Assembly (NCBI RefSeq): GCF_900129685.1
Contig: NZ_FQWM01000004.1
Span: 2,501-66,500, forward strand
From: Cognatishimia maritima
Lineage (GTDB): Bacteria; Pseudomonadota; Alphaproteobacteria; Rhodobacterales; Rhodobacteraceae
Direction: 5' to 3'
Length of the DNA stretch: 64,000 nucleotides
The notes beneath the pieces are model-generated. The model ran no database searches, was not told where the DNA came from, and saw only the letters and a program-made list of their open reading frames with translations. Positions within the stretch are counted from its first letter, which is position 1. Each line of letters starts with the position of its first letter. The translations under genes and the position numbers were made by a program. Below, piece after piece: positions 53,535 through 63,911 of the stretch.

Positions 53535-54377
53535 TTATTCGAGGTGCCGCGTTTTTGCCGCAGGGTAGACTCCAAGTACGTTCAGGTAATTGGTGAAATA
53601 ATCGAGTTCGTCTAGCGCACGGCGCAGCGGCGCGTCCTCGGGGTGACCTTCGACCTCGGCATAGAATTGCGTTGCGGTGAAACGCCCATCAACCATGTAG
53701 CTTTCCAGCTTGGTCATGTTGACGCCGTTGGTCGCGAAGCCGCCCATGGCCTTATAAAGCGCGGCTGGGATGTTGCGGACCTGAAACACAAAGCTTGTGA
53801 TCATGCCGTGTCCGGTATCACGCCGCGCATGGTTTGCCTCAGGTGCCATGATCAAGAAGCGCGTCGTGTTGTTCTCAAAGTCTTCGATGTGCCGCGCGAG
53901 GATGTCCAGCCCGTAGATGTCCCCGGCCAGTTCTGATGCAAGCGCTGCAGAACTTTTGTCACCGACTTCAGCCACTTCTCGGGCCGCACGCGCATTGTCG
54001 GGGCTGACGCGTCCGCGAATGCCGTGTTCTTTCAAGAATGTTGCGCACTGCGGCAAAAGCACGAGATGAGAATGCGCTTCTTTGATGTCGGCCAGCGTTG
54101 CGCCGGGAACAGCCAAGAGGTTGATGTGCACCCTCACAAAGGCTTCGTCGATGATATGCAGGCCGCTTTGCGGCAGCAGACGATGGATGTCAGCAACGCG
54201 GCCATAGGTAGTGTTTTCCACTGGCAACATCGCCAACTCTGCTTCCCCAGATTTCACAGCCGAAATGACGTCGTCAAAGGTGGCGCAGGGCAGGGCCTCC
54301 ATATCAGGGCGCGCATCGCGGCAGGCCTCATGGGAATAGGCTCCGGGCTCTCCCTGAAAAGCAATCCGTTTGGTCAT
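53535..54377 (-). CDS. pheA: Prephenate dehydratase
   Basis: A 280-residue monofunctional enzyme: FQGEPGAYSHEACR, the substrate segment VENTTYGRVADIH, SSAALASELAGDIYGL, NNTTRFLIMA, and a C-terminal ACT domain (FQVRNIPAALYKAMGGFATNGVNMTKLES in parts such as GGFATNGVNMTKLES) that senses phenylalanine. It makes phenylpyruvate from prephenate. It is divergent from the cytochrome gene. Confidence 0.95.
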   Translation of the reverse strand: MTKRIAFQGEPGAYSHEACRDARPDMEALPCATFDDVISAVKSGEAELAMLPVENTTYGRVADIHRLLPQSGLHIIDEAFVRVHINLLAVPGATLADIKEAHSHLVLLPQCATFLKEHGIRGRVSPDNARAAREVAEVGDKSSAALASELAGDIYGLDILARHIEDFENNTTRFLIMAPEANHARRDTGHGMITSFVFQVRNIPAALYKAMGGFATNGVNMTKLESYMVDGRFTATQFYAEVEGHPEDAPLRRALDELDYFTNYLNVLGVYPAAKTRHLE

Positions 54378-54493
54378 GTCACTTTTTCCGTCATTTTCCC
54401 AAAGAAGGGCGATTGGTCGCGGTAACTATACCTTGCGTTCCAAGGAAGGAAGCGGATAGATACGCCGCAAACGCCACGAGATGGAAACGTAGC

Positions 54494-55018
54494 ATGTTCG
54501 ACACGATGACAATGACAAAAGTCCTGGGCGCGTTCTGCGGCGCGCTGTTGGTCTTCCTTTTGGGCGCATGGGCGGCCGAATCCCTTTATCACACCGGCGG
54601 TGGCCACGGCGCGCACGGTGAAGAAGCCAAACAAGGCTACGCGATTGAAGTAGAAGTTGCTTCTGCTGGCGGCGAAGTCGAAGAAGGCCCATCTTTGGAA
54701 GAGCTTCTGGCGTCTGCCGACATTGGTAAAGGTGAAAAAGTCTTTGGCAAATGTAAAGCCTGCCACAAGCTGGAAGACGGCGCGAATGGTACCGGTCCAC
54801 ACCTGTTTAACGTTGTGGATCGAGCGGTTGGCGCCGAAGATGGCTACGCCTATTCAGGTTCGCTTGTTGCGGTTGCAGAGACTTGGTCCGCGGAAAACCT
54901 TGACGGTTTCCTGGCAAGCCCAAAAGGCTTCGCGCCGGGCACCAAAATGGGTTTCGGTGGTCTGAAAAAAGCTGAAGACCGCGCCAACCTGATCGCGTAT
55001 CTTGCGACAATCAAATAA
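54494..55018 (+). CDS. Membrane-anchored class I cytochrome c
   Basis: A 174-residue protein. An uncleaved N-terminal anchor (KVLGAFCGALLVFLLGAWAAE, about residues 9-29) is followed by an acidic, flexible linker (residues 30-70), then a c-type heme domain with CKACH (about residues 85-89) and the methionine ligand in GTKMGFGG. The layout matches cytochrome c-y / c552 types that carry electrons between the bc1 complex and cytochrome oxidase while tethered to the membrane. A terminator follows at 55046. Confidence 0.92.
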   Translation: MFDTMTMTKVLGAFCGALLVFLLGAWAAESLYHTGGGHGAHGEEAKQGYAIEVEVASAGGEVEEGPSLEELLASADIGKGEKVFGKCKACHKLEDGANGTGPHLFNVVDRAVGAEDGYAYSGSLVAVAETWSAENLDGFLASPKGFAPGTKMGFGGLKKAEDRANLIAYLATIK

Positions 55019-55045
55019 CGTTTGCGCAAATTTTGCGTAACGACG

Positions 55046-55076
55046 GGCCGTTGCAATCGCAGCGGCCTTTTCTTTT
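55046..55076 (+). terminator. Terminator of the cytochrome c gene
   Basis: GGCCGTTGC (55046-55054) pairs with GCAGCGGCC (55059-55067) around AATC with one G-T pair, followed by TTTTCTTTT. Confidence 0.9.
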
Positions 55077-55237
55077 GGCACCTTTGCTCTAGCCTTTCTC
55101 TGTAAAGCGACGATTGTCCGCCTACACGAAGAGATCACCGCTTGTTTATGCATTCTCAGCTTGAATGCATCCGCCTGCCGTCATTAAGTTGAACATAACA
55201 AACAAGAACTGTTGTCTGACAGACTGAGGAGAAGCCG

Positions 55238-57136
55238 ATGACCCGCGCAAAAGCGATCGCGAAGACCTTTCCCGCCAATTGGAAAACACTTGCTACTTTC
55301 GCAACCGTGACTGGTTTGATCCTAGCAGCCCCGACGCTACGCGCGGATGAGGGCGAGATCACCAAGACGCATGGCTATAACTTCTTCGGCGAGCTGAAAT
55401 ACCCGGCAGATTATCCGCACGCGAACTACGTCAACCCGAACGCCCCCAAGGGCGGGGAAATTTCGCTTTGGGGGCAGGGCACGTTTGACAGTTTCAATCT
55501 TTATACCCGCAAGGGCCGGGCAGGCGCGCTGTCCACGATCGCCCATGAATCAATTCTATTCACCTTCGCCGATGATCCAACCGCCTCATACTGTTTGCTC
55601 TGCGAAACCATGGAATACCCCGAAGACCTGAGTTGGGTGATCTACAATCTTCGACCCGAAGTGCGTTTTGCAGATGGCACCGCATGGACTGCTGAGGATC
55701 TCAAGTTCACTTTTGACATCTTTATGGAGCAGGGTCTGCCAAGCTTCCGCTCTGCTTTCGGCGCATTTGTGAAAGAGGTCGAGGTGCTTGGCCCGCATCG
55801 CATCAAGTTCACCTTCAACGAAGACAGCCCCGAACGTGACCGCATTCCGCTCTCGGGCATTTTCTCTGCTTTTTCGCAGAAATGGTTTGAAGACAACGAA
55901 GCGCGCATCGATGAGCCTTCCCTGACACCATTCATGGGCACCGGCGTTTATGAACTGGAAAGCTACGACATCAATCAGCGGATCGTCTACAAACGCAGAG
56001 ATGACTATTGGGGCAAGGATATGCCCTTTGCCATTGGTCGGGAAAACTTTGACCGGATCAGGATCGAATATTTCGCCGATAGCTCTGCCGCTTTTGAGGC
56101 GTTCAAAGCTGGCGAATATACCTTCCGCAGTGAAAACACATCGAAGATTTGGGCGACAGGCTATGATTTCCCAGCCATCGAGAACGGCTGGGCTGTGAAG
56201 GCTGAATTGCCAAATGGCAACCTCGCGCAGGCGCAATCTTATGTCTTTAACCTGCGCCGCGAGAAATTTCAGGACCGCCGCGTCCGCGAAGCACTGGGGC
56301 TGATGTTCAATTTTGAATGGTCCAATGAATCACTGTTCTACGGGATCTATGAACGGGTTCAGGGCTTTTGGGGCAATTCCGACCTAGAGGCGACCGGTAC
56401 CCCGACCGAGGGTGAGATCGCCCTGCTGAAGCCGCTAGTTGAATTGGAATTGCTGGAACCATCGATCCTGACGGATGAGGTGCAGATGTCGCCGGTCTCG
56501 AGCACACGCCAGCTTGATCGCAACGCCTTGCGGCGCGCTTCTGAATTGCTGGATGAGGCGGGTTGGACCGTTGGGGATGACGGTTTGCGGCGAAAGGACG
56601 GGCAGCTGCTGACGGTGGAAATCCTTGAAAGTTCGCCAACCTTTGACCGTGTGCACAACCCTTACATCGAAAACCTGAAACGTCTGGGTGTTGACGCCAA
56701 ACTGAACCGGGTCGACCCGGCGCAGGCCACGGATCGCGAACGTACTTATGACTTTGACATGACCGTGCACTCGCTCAGCCAGTCGCGAGAACCGTCCACG
56801 GGGTTGGAGCAATGGTTCGGGTCAGAAGCGGCCAATGAAAGTTCCCGCAACCTCATGGGCCTACAAGACCCTGCTGTGGACGCCTTGATCGACGTGATCG
56901 TTGCGGCCAAAACCAAAGATGAGCTACGCGATGGCGTTCGGGCGTTGGATCGTGTCCTGCGTGCGAAACTCTTCTGGGTGCCGCAGTGGTTTAAGGACAC
57001 CTATACCGTCGCCTACTACGACCAATACGAATACCCCGATCCGCTGCCCGAAACAGCTTTGGGCGAATTGGATTTCTGGTGGTTCAATCAGGAAAAACAC
57101 GAGGCGCTTGTCGCCGCAGGTGCATTGAATAGGTAA
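55238..57136 (+). CDS. yejA: ABC transporter substrate-binding protein (YejA type)
   Basis: A 632-residue periplasmic binding protein. It has a signal peptide (about residues 1-36, ending PTLRADEG) and the family 5 binding-protein fold with NPNAPKGGEISLWGQGTFDSF and the YejA-like RFADGTAWTAEDLKFTFDIF. Such proteins bind peptides; in enteric bacteria YejABEF imports microcin C and peptides. It starts behind GAGGAGAAGCCG and is followed by yejB after 6 bases. Confidence 0.9.
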   Translation: MTRAKAIAKTFPANWKTLATFATVTGLILAAPTLRADEGEITKTHGYNFFGELKYPADYPHANYVNPNAPKGGEISLWGQGTFDSFNLYTRKGRAGALSTIAHESILFTFADDPTASYCLLCETMEYPEDLSWVIYNLRPEVRFADGTAWTAEDLKFTFDIFMEQGLPSFRSAFGAFVKEVEVLGPHRIKFTFNEDSPERDRIPLSGIFSAFSQKWFEDNEARIDEPSLTPFMGTGVYELESYDINQRIVYKRRDDYWGKDMPFAIGRENFDRIRIEYFADSSAAFEAFKAGEYTFRSENTSKIWATGYDFPAIENGWAVKAELPNGNLAQAQSYVFNLRREKFQDRRVREALGLMFNFEWSNESLFYGIYERVQGFWGNSDLEATGTPTEGEIALLKPLVELELLEPSILTDEVQMSPVSSTRQLDRNALRRASELLDEAGWTVGDDGLRRKDGQLLTVEILESSPTFDRVHNPYIENLKRLGVDAKLNRVDPAQATDRERTYDFDMTVHSLSQSREPSTGLEQWFGSEAANESSRNLMGLQDPAVDALIDVIVAAKTKDELRDGVRALDRVLRAKLFWVPQWFKDTYTVAYYDQYEYPDPLPETALGELDFWWFNQEKHEALVAAGALNR

Positions 57137-57142
57137 GCCACA

Positions 57143-58219
57143 ATGGGAGCCTATATACTTCGGCGTTTGCTCTTCGTGATCCCGACATTGCTTGGGATCA
57201 TGATCATCAACTTCGCCTTGATTCAATTTGTGCCTGGCGGGCCGATTGAACAGATCATCGCGCAGGTGCAGGGCGAAGGTGACGTCTTTGAAGGTATTTC
57301 CGGCGGCGGGAGTGATTTCGTGAGCGAAGGCGATGACAGCTATATCGGCTCACGTGGCCTTCCCAAGGAATTCATCGAAGAACTTGAAAAAGAGTTCGGG
57401 TTTGACAAGCCTCCGGTCGAACGGTTCCTAAATATGCTTTGGAACTATATGCGGCTTGATTTTGGGGAGAGCTATTTCCGCAAGATTGGGGTCGTCGACT
57501 TGGTGTTAGAGAAACTGCCGGTTTCGATCACCCTGGGCCTGTGGTCGACCTTGATTGCCTATATCGTGTCGATCCCCCTTGGCATCCGCAAGGCCGTCAA
57601 AGACGGGACAGCGTTTGACACCTGGACCAGCGGCGCCATCATCGTGGCCTATGCCATTCCCGGCTTCCTTTTCGCGATCCTTCTGATCGTCCTGTTCGCG
57701 GGCGGCAGCTATTGGAAGATTTTCCCATTGCGCGGTCTGACCAGTGATGGATGGGAGGATTTCACCCTGATTGGCAAAGTCGCTGACTATTTCTGGCACA
57801 TCGCTTTGCCGGTGATCGCTTCGACAATCTCAGCATTTGCAACGCTTACTCTGCTGACAAAGAATTCCTTTTTGGATGAGATCAAAAAGCAGTACGTGAT
57901 GACCGCCCGTGCCAAAGGGCTGACAGAACGCAAGGTGCTCTATGGTCATGTATTCCGCAACGCCATGCTGATTGTGATTGCAGGCTTCCCCGCGGTGTTT
58001 ATTGGCGTCTTCTTTGGTGGGTCGCTGATTATCGAAACCATCTTTTCTTTAGACGGGCTCGGGCGACTTGGCTTTGAGGCCGCTGTGGCGCGCGATTATC
58101 CCGTGATCTTTGGAACGTTGTTCATTTTTGGCATCATGGGGTTGGTTGTGGGTATCCTCAGCGACCTGATGTATGTGTTTGTCGATCCGCGAATTGATTT
58201 TGAGCGGAGGGAAGGCTGA
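57143..58219 (+). CDS. yejB: ABC transporter permease YejB
   Basis: A 358-residue membrane protein, starting [19 protein letters not shown] with six membrane segments and the permease EAA-type loop [22 protein letters not shown] (in parts such as [17 protein letters not shown]). Between the first and second segments is the long extra region typical of YejB (about residues 40-105). Its stop overlaps the yejE start (TGATG). Confidence 0.92.
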   Translation: MGAYILRRLLFVIPTLLGIMIINFALIQFVPGGPIEQIIAQVQGEGDVFEGISGGGSDFVSEGDDSYIGSRGLPKEFIEELEKEFGFDKPPVERFLNMLWNYMRLDFGESYFRKIGVVDLVLEKLPVSITLGLWSTLIAYIVSIPLGIRKAVKDGTAFDTWTSGAIIVAYAIPGFLFAILLIVLFAGGSYWKIFPLRGLTSDGWEDFTLIGKVADYFWHIALPVIASTISAFATLTLLTKNSFLDEIKKQYVMTARAKGLTERKVLYGHVFRNAMLIVIAGFPAVFIGVFFGGSLIIETIFSLDGLGRLGFEAAVARDYPVIFGTLFIFGIMGLVVGILSDLMYVFVDPRIDFERREG

Positions 58220-59325
58220 TGGCTTTGTCTCCGATCAATCAACGCCGCTGGAGAAATTTCCGCAAAAACCGCCGCGCCTTCTGGTCACTGATCATCTTCA
58301 CAGTGCTTTTTGGTCTAAGCCTGCTGGCGGAATTCATAGCAAACGACAAACCGATCCTCGTGCAATATCGCGGCGAGTTTTACACGCCCATCATCAACTT
58401 CTATCCCGAAACCGCCTTTGGCGGCGATTTCAAAACCGAGGCGGTCTACGGCGACCCAGAGGTGCAATGCCTGATCGCGACGGGTGGACTGGACCTCTGC
58501 TTTGATGATCCAGAAGGCTATATCGAAGACGCTAAGGACGGCATCATTGAGGGCGAAGAAATTGAAAAGGGATGGGCGCTTTGGCCGATCATTCCCTATT
58601 CGTTTGAAACCCCGGTTGACCGCCCCGGCGCTGCACCTTTGCCGCCAGACAGCCAGAACTGGCTGGGCACGGATGATACCAAACGCGATGTTGTTGCGCG
58701 TGTGATCTATGGCTTCCGCCTGTCGATATTCTTCACTCTGATCGTCACAACGCTCGCCAGTATCATCGGCATTATTGCTGGCGCGATCCAAGGTTATTTC
58801 GGCGGCTGGGTCGATCTGATTTTTCAACGCGTGATCGAGATCTGGGGCGCAACGCCGAGCCTTTATATCATCATCATCTTATTTGCGATCTTGGGGCGAA
58901 GTTTCTGGCTGCTTGTGTTCCTCACGGTGCTGTTCGGCTGGACGGCTTTGGTGGGCGTCGTGCGAGCAGAGTTCCTGCGCGCGCGTAACTTGGAATATGT
59001 GCGGGCTGCCAAGGCGCTCGGCGTGTCCAACCGTGTCATCATGTTCCGCCACATGCTGCCCAATGCGATGGTGGCGACGGTGACGATGCTGCCCTTCATC
59101 GTGACGGGCACCATTTCCACACTTGCCGGTCTGGATTTCTTGGGCTTTGGTCTGCCGTCGTCGGCGCCCTCGCTGGGCGAGCTGACCTTGCAGGCAAAAC
59201 AAAACCTGCAGGCACCATGGCTTGGTTTCACCGCCTTTTTCACCTTTGCGATCATGCTGTCGCTTTTGGTCTTTATCTTTGAAGGTGTGCGCGACGCCTT
59301 TGACCCAAGGAAAACTTTTTCATGA
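58219..59325 (+). CDS. yejE: ABC transporter permease YejE
   Basis: A 368-residue permease, with one membrane segment near residue 25, a long periplasmic loop (about residues 40-160), then five more membrane segments and the EAA loop VRAAKALGVSNRVIMFRHML. It pairs with YejB to form the channel. Its stop overlaps the yejF start by 4 bases. Confidence 0.92.
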   Translation: MALSPINQRRWRNFRKNRRAFWSLIIFTVLFGLSLLAEFIANDKPILVQYRGEFYTPIINFYPETAFGGDFKTEAVYGDPEVQCLIATGGLDLCFDDPEGYIEDAKDGIIEGEEIEKGWALWPIIPYSFETPVDRPGAAPLPPDSQNWLGTDDTKRDVVARVIYGFRLSIFFTLIVTTLASIIGIIAGAIQGYFGGWVDLIFQRVIEIWGATPSLYIIIILFAILGRSFWLLVFLTVLFGWTALVGVVRAEFLRARNLEYVRAAKALGVSNRVIMFRHMLPNAMVATVTMLPFIVTGTISTLAGLDFLGFGLPSSAPSLGELTLQAKQNLQAPWLGFTAFFTFAIMLSLLVFIFEGVRDAFDPRKTFS

Positions 59326-60899
59326 GCATTCTTGAGGTACGTGATTTGCGTGTCGCCTTCCGGCAGGAAGGCAAACGGTTTGAGGCCGTCAAAGGCGTGT
59401 CATTCTCTGTTGATCGCGGAGAAACCGTGGCTTTGGTCGGAGAATCTGGGTCCGGAAAATCAGTGACGGCGTTGTCTACTGTGTCATTGCTCGGGTCGAG
59501 CGCCGAAGTCTCTGGCTCGGTCACCTATGACGGTCAAGAGATGGTCACCGCAAATGAAAAGCTGCTGCGCAAGGTGCGCGGCAACGACATCAGCTTTATT
59601 TTCCAAGAGCCGATGACCTCGCTGAATCCGCTGCACACGTTGGAGAAACAACTGGGTGAATCCTTAGCGCTCCATCAGGGGATTGTCGGGCAAGAGGCCC
59701 GCCAGCGCATCTTGGACCTGCTAATACAGGTTGGCATCCGTGATCCTGAAACGCGCCTGTCAGCCTATCCGCACCAACTTAGTGGTGGGCAACGGCAGCG
59801 CGTGATGATTGCCATGGCTCTCGCGAACAAGCCAGATATCTTGGTCGCTGATGAACCCACGACTGCGCTGGACGTCACCATTCAAGCGCAAATCCTCGAG
59901 TTGCTCGCTGACCTCAAGCGGACTGTTGGCATGGGGCTTTTGTTCATCACCCACGACCTTGGGATCGTGCGACGCATCGCTGACAAGGTTTGCGTGATGA
60001 AAGACGGTGAAATCGTCGAAGCAGGCCCAGTTGCCGAAATCTTCAAGAACCCGCAACATCCTTATACAAAGAAGCTGCTGAATGCGCGCTCGACTGGCAC
60101 TCCGGAACCGGTGGTTGCCGACGCTCCCGTGGTTGTCGAGACCAATGAGTTGCGCATTTGGTTCCCGATCCAACGCGGCCTGTTGCGGCGGACAGTTGGC
60201 CACGTGAAGGCGGTGAACGAAGCGACTCTTACGGTGCGTGCTGGCGAAACGCTTGGCATCGTGGGGGAGAGTGGCTCGGGCAAGACGACGCTCGCCTTGG
60301 CCCTCATGCGCTTGATTGGGTCCGAAGGCGACATTCGCTTTATGGGTGAAGACATCCGGGGCCGGAATACCAAATCCCTGCGGGCCTTGCGCAAAGACAT
60401 GCAGATTGTGTTCCAGGACCCCTTTGGCAGCCTATCGCCCCGCATGAGTTGCGAACAAATCATCGCCGAAGGGTTGGGCGTGCATGGCAACCCCGATGGA
60501 CGCCCCGCGCGCGACTTGGTAGCAGAGGTGATGGCCGAAGTCGGTCTTGATCCGGCCTCGATGGATCGGTACCCGCATGAGTTTTCGGGCGGTCAGCGAC
60601 AGCGTATCGCGATTGCGCGGGCGATGATCCTGCGCCCCAAGCTCGTGGTATTGGATGAACCGACTTCGGCGCTTGATATGACCGTGCAGGTGCAGATCGT
60701 CGACCTGCTGCGCAAACTGCAAAAGAAATATGGGTTGGCCTATCTGTTTATCAGCCACGATTTGCACGTTGTCCGCGCCATGAGCCACAAGATCATGGTG
60801 ATGAAGCAGGGCGACGTGGTGGAGGCAGGTCAGGCAGCCGATGTCTTTGCCAATCCGCAAACGGACTATACCCGAGAGCTTCTCGCCGCGGCTGACTGA
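59322..60899 (+). CDS. yejF: ABC transporter ATP-binding protein YejF (two domains)
   Basis: A 525-residue protein with two full ATPase domains. Each has Walker A ([10 protein letters not shown] near residue 43; [10 protein letters not shown] near 315), a signature ([23 protein letters not shown]) and Walker B ([18 protein letters not shown]). Fused pairs of this form drive peptide uptake. It is the last gene of yejABEF and meets the hemN stop without a gap. Confidence 0.95.
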   Translation: MSILEVRDLRVAFRQEGKRFEAVKGVSFSVDRGETVALVGESGSGKSVTALSTVSLLGSSAEVSGSVTYDGQEMVTANEKLLRKVRGNDISFIFQEPMTSLNPLHTLEKQLGESLALHQGIVGQEARQRILDLLIQVGIRDPETRLSAYPHQLSGGQRQRVMIAMALANKPDILVADEPTTALDVTIQAQILELLADLKRTVGMGLLFITHDLGIVRRIADKVCVMKDGEIVEAGPVAEIFKNPQHPYTKKLLNARSTGTPEPVVADAPVVVETNELRIWFPIQRGLLRRTVGHVKAVNEATLTVRAGETLGIVGESGSGKTTLALALMRLIGSEGDIRFMGEDIRGRNTKSLRALRKDMQIVFQDPFGSLSPRMSCEQIIAEGLGVHGNPDGRPARDLVAEVMAEVGLDPASMDRYPHEFSGGQRQRIAIARAMILRPKLVVLDEPTSALDMTVQVQIVDLLRKLQKKYGLAYLFISHDLHVVRAMSHKIMVMKQGDVVEAGQAADVFANPQTDYTRELLAAAD

Positions 60900-62255
60900 T
60901 CAAATTGCAGCGCTATGGCGCGCTTTGGATTGGTCGTAGACGTCAAAGGCGCGCGCGATCAGCCGGGTCAGGGGGCGTACATCCTCGGGGATAAACAACC
61001 CGTTTTCAGTAACACTAAGCAGCCCATCAAAGAGCGTGTTAACCTCTTCAAAGCGTCGCCGCAGTGCCGCTTGTGTAATGCCGAAGTCGCCGCAAATTTC
61101 ATTTGCATCAACCGCAAAATCGCACATGACAGCCTCGATCAGACGGGCATTCAGGCGGTCATCGCCCGCAAATTTATGGCCACGAGAGACAGAGAATTCG
61201 CCAGATTGAATGGCTTTCGTATAGGCCGCAGTGGCCGGTGCGTTTTGCGCGTAGCCTTGCGGGAACTTCGAGATCGAGGACGCACCGACGCCGATCAGCA
61301 CGTCGGCCTGATCATCGGTATAGCCTTGGAAGTTCCGGCGTAGCCGACCTTGTTTTGCCGCGACAGCAAGCCCATCGGAAGGCAATGCAAAGTGATCAAT
61401 GCCGATCGCCTCATATCCATCCCAGCGGAACAGTTCCGCCGCCGTTTCAAACAATGCCAACCGTTCTTCGGGTGTCGGCAGCGCATCTGAGGGGATCATT
61501 TGCTGGCGTTTGGCCATCCATGGCACATGGGCATAGCCATAAAGGGCGACGCGGTCCGGGGAGAGCGACAGCAGCTTTTGCACGCTTTCGGTGATCTTTT
61601 CAGGCGTCTGGTGTGGCAGACCAAACAGGATATCAGCGTTCAAACTGGTCACGCCCCGCGCGCGGATCATGTCAACAGCCTGTTTGGTAACCTCATAGCT
61701 TTGCAAGCGCCCGATGGTTTCCTGAATGCCTTGATCGAAATCCTGGACCCCAATTGACGCGCGGTTCATGCCCGCTGCGGCCAAAGCATTCAAACGCGCT
61801 TCGTCAACTTCATTCGGGTCAATCTCGACCGAGAATTCACCGTCCTTTGCCATCGGCACGACATCAAAAATCGCGCTGGCCAGATCGGTGATCATTTCTG
61901 CCGTCAATAACGTCGGTGTCCCGCCGCCCCAATGCAAACGCGACAGTGCCACGCCCTTTGGCAGGTGCTGTTTCAGCAGCTTCAGTTCCTGTTTAAGAAC
62001 CTCGACATAGGCCGCAACAGGGGAAGCCGTTTGTGTGCCCTGTGTCCGGCAGGCGCAGAACCAGCAAAGCCGCCGACAGAAGGGCACGTGCACATACAAA
62101 GAAACCTCTGAATTTTCAGAGATTTCACCGAGGCAGGATTCAAAGAACCCCGACCCAAATTCGTTGCTAAAGTGCGGTGCCGTGGGATAGCTTGTGTAGC
62201 GAGGAACTTTCGCGTCAAACAGTCCCAAATGGGCGAATTGCTGTTTTGGTTTCAT
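60900..62255 (-). CDS. hemN: Oxygen-independent coproporphyrinogen III oxidase
   Basis: A 451-residue radical SAM enzyme. The iron-sulfur motif is HVPFCRRLCWFCACRT with C60, C64 and C67, and the segment LHWGGGTPTLLT follows. It makes protoporphyrinogen IX without oxygen. It is divergent from fnrL with an FNR box between them, so it is probably induced at low oxygen, as its counterparts are in Rhodobacter. Confidence 0.95.
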   Translation of the reverse strand: MKPKQQFAHLGLFDAKVPRYTSYPTAPHFSNEFGSGFFESCLGEISENSEVSLYVHVPFCRRLCWFCACRTQGTQTASPVAAYVEVLKQELKLLKQHLPKGVALSRLHWGGGTPTLLTAEMITDLASAIFDVVPMAKDGEFSVEIDPNEVDEARLNALAAAGMNRASIGVQDFDQGIQETIGRLQSYEVTKQAVDMIRARGVTSLNADILFGLPHQTPEKITESVQKLLSLSPDRVALYGYAHVPWMAKRQQMIPSDALPTPEERLALFETAAELFRWDGYEAIGIDHFALPSDGLAVAAKQGRLRRNFQGYTDDQADVLIGVGASSISKFPQGYAQNAPATAAYTKAIQSGEFSVSRGHKFAGDDRLNARLIEAVMCDFAVDANEICGDFGITQAALRRRFEEVNTLFDGLLSVTENGLFIPEDVRPLTRLIARAFDVYDQSKARHSAAI

Positions 62256-62290
62256 AAAGATAGCGTTAGTCAGGGGACCAAAGGTTCTCT

Positions 62291-62304
62291 TTGATACAGA
62301 TCAA
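62291..62304. promoter_or_regulatory. FNR box between hemN and fnrL
   Basis: TTGATACAGATCAA matches the consensus TTGATNNNNATCAA exactly. It lies 36 bases before the hemN start and 15 before the fnrL start. FnrL is expected to bind here when oxygen is low. So close to the fnrL start, it may also repress fnrL itself. Confidence 0.88.
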
Positions 62305-62318
62305 GGGTGTTGAAAAAC

Positions 62319-63065
62319 ATGTCATTGGAATTGCCGATTGGTGCCCCACGAGATTGCGGAGATTGCCAGATCCGCCACCGGGCTGTTTGCGCCCGCTGCG
62401 ATGTGGATGAATTGGCGCAGCTGGATGAGATCAAATACTACCGCAGCTATGAAGCTGGGCAGACGGTGATATGGTCAGGTGACCAAATGGATTTTGTCGG
62501 CTCTGTGGTGACTGGGATCGCGACGCTGACCCAGACGATGGAAGATGGGCGCACGCAGATGGTGGGGCTTTTGTTGCCGTCTGATTTTGTCGGTCGACCA
62601 GGGCGTGACATCGCACCCTATGACGTGGTCGCCACGTCAGATATTGTCATGTGCTGTTTCAGGAAGAAGCCCTTTGAGGCCATGATGGAAAAAACGCCGC
62701 ACATCGCACAGCGTTTGTTGCAGATGACGTTGGATGAACTCGACGCGGCCCGGGAATGGATGCTGGTCTTGGGGCGCAAAAAGGCGCGGGAAAAGATTGC
62801 GTCTTTGCTGGCGATCATCGCGCGCCGTGATGCCACTCTGAAATTGGCAAACCTGCAGGGCAAAATGGAATTTGATCTGCCCCTCACCCGCGAGGCGATG
62901 GCAGACTATCTGGGCCTGACCCTGGAAACGGTCAGTCGCCAGATTTCTGCGTTGAAACGCGACGGGGTGATTTCCCTTGAAGGCAACCGCCACGTGACCG
63001 TGCACGATATGGATCGCCTGCTTGAGGAAGCAGGCGATGATTCGGACGGCGGTATTCTCGTCTAG
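62319..63065 (+). CDS. fnrL: FnrL-type oxygen-sensing transcriptional regulator
   Basis: A 248-residue Crp/Fnr protein. The N-terminal cysteines C13, C16 and C24 (DCGDCQIRHRAVC), with a fourth near residue 110 (VMCCFRK), hold the oxygen-sensitive iron-sulfur cluster. A cyclic-nucleotide-like barrel and a C-terminal helix-turn-helix (LTREAMADYLGLTLETVSRQISALK, e.g. ADYLGLTLETVSRQIS) follow. The ATG at 62319 gives the length of known FnrL proteins; a GTG lies four codons earlier. It activates genes for low-oxygen growth. Confidence 0.95.
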   Translation: MSLELPIGAPRDCGDCQIRHRAVCARCDVDELAQLDEIKYYRSYEAGQTVIWSGDQMDFVGSVVTGIATLTQTMEDGRTQMVGLLLPSDFVGRPGRDIAPYDVVATSDIVMCCFRKKPFEAMMEKTPHIAQRLLQMTLDELDAAREWMLVLGRKKAREKIASLLAIIARRDATLKLANLQGKMEFDLPLTREAMADYLGLTLETVSRQISALKRDGVISLEGNRHVTVHDMDRLLEEAGDDSDGGILV

Positions 63066-63071
63066 CCTTAG

Positions 63072-63911
63072 TTAGTGCGCCATAAAAACAGGGATCTCGG
63101 CCTGCTCCAGCATGTGCCGAGTTGCCCCACCCAAGATGGATTCGCGGAAACGGGAATGGCCATAGGCCCCCATGACGATCATTTCGGCATCGGTGTCCCG
63201 CGCGTGCCGCAGCAAAACATCTGACACACGCGGCATAGATTTGGTCAGAACGTCAATTTCGACCCGCACGCCGTGACGCGCCAGATAGGTCGACAGCAAC
63301 CCACCCGGATCAGAACGGTTTGGCCCATGGGTCGGCGGATCAATCACCAAGACACGCACCAAATCTGCCTCGACCAAAAGCGGAAGCGCCGCACGCGCTG
63401 CGCGCAGTGCCTCTTGGCTTTCATTCCAAGCGACGGTGATTGTTTTTGGGGTTGTTATGGTCTTGCCGCTGTCCGGCACGACAAGCACCGGCGCGCTAGC
63501 ATCAAAAAGCGCGGCCTCTACAGTAGTTTCCATCTCAACGCCATGGTTGTCACCATAAGGCTTCGGCAGAATCGTCAGATCAGAGAACCGGGCCCGCGCC
63601 GCAACGTGACGGGCAACTTCGGTCATTTGGGTCACCCCAGTTTCCACGCCATAGCGGCATTCGGTGTTGCGCAAGTAAGATTCGGCGACGCGTTCGATGG
63701 CCAAAGCTTCTTCGCGGGCTTGGTTCAGCGTCGTTTCCACGACAACGGCGCTGGCACCAGAGAAGTAATACCCCATCTGGCTGCGGTCTACGCCAAGGCA
63801 AAGGACGTCAAGATGCGCCCCCTTGCTGCGGGCGAATTGGCTGGCCTGCGACAGAGCCTGTTCTGCAAACTCCGCGTCGGTCAGGACGGATAAGACGGAT
63901 TTGAAGGGCAT
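63072..63911 (-). CDS. Universal stress protein with two UspA domains
   Basis: A 279-residue protein with two Usp folds. The second ends with the ATP-binding pattern GAYGHSRFRESILGGATRHML (in parts: MGAYGHSRFRE, then GGATRHMLEQAEIPV), the classical G-2x-G-9x-G(S/T). The ATG at 63911 begins MPFKSVLSVLTDAEFAEQAL. In this bacterial group it sits next to fnrL and hemN, as here, and is probably a low-oxygen stress protein. Confidence 0.92.
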   Translation of the reverse strand: MPFKSVLSVLTDAEFAEQALSQASQFARSKGAHLDVLCLGVDRSQMGYYFSGASAVVVETTLNQAREEALAIERVAESYLRNTECRYGVETGVTQMTEVARHVAARARFSDLTILPKPYGDNHGVEMETTVEAALFDASAPVLVVPDSGKTITTPKTITVAWNESQEALRAARAALPLLVEADLVRVLVIDPPTHGPNRSDPGGLLSTYLARHGVRVEIDVLTKSMPRVSDVLLRHARDTDAEMIVMGAYGHSRFRESILGGATRHMLEQAEIPVFMAH

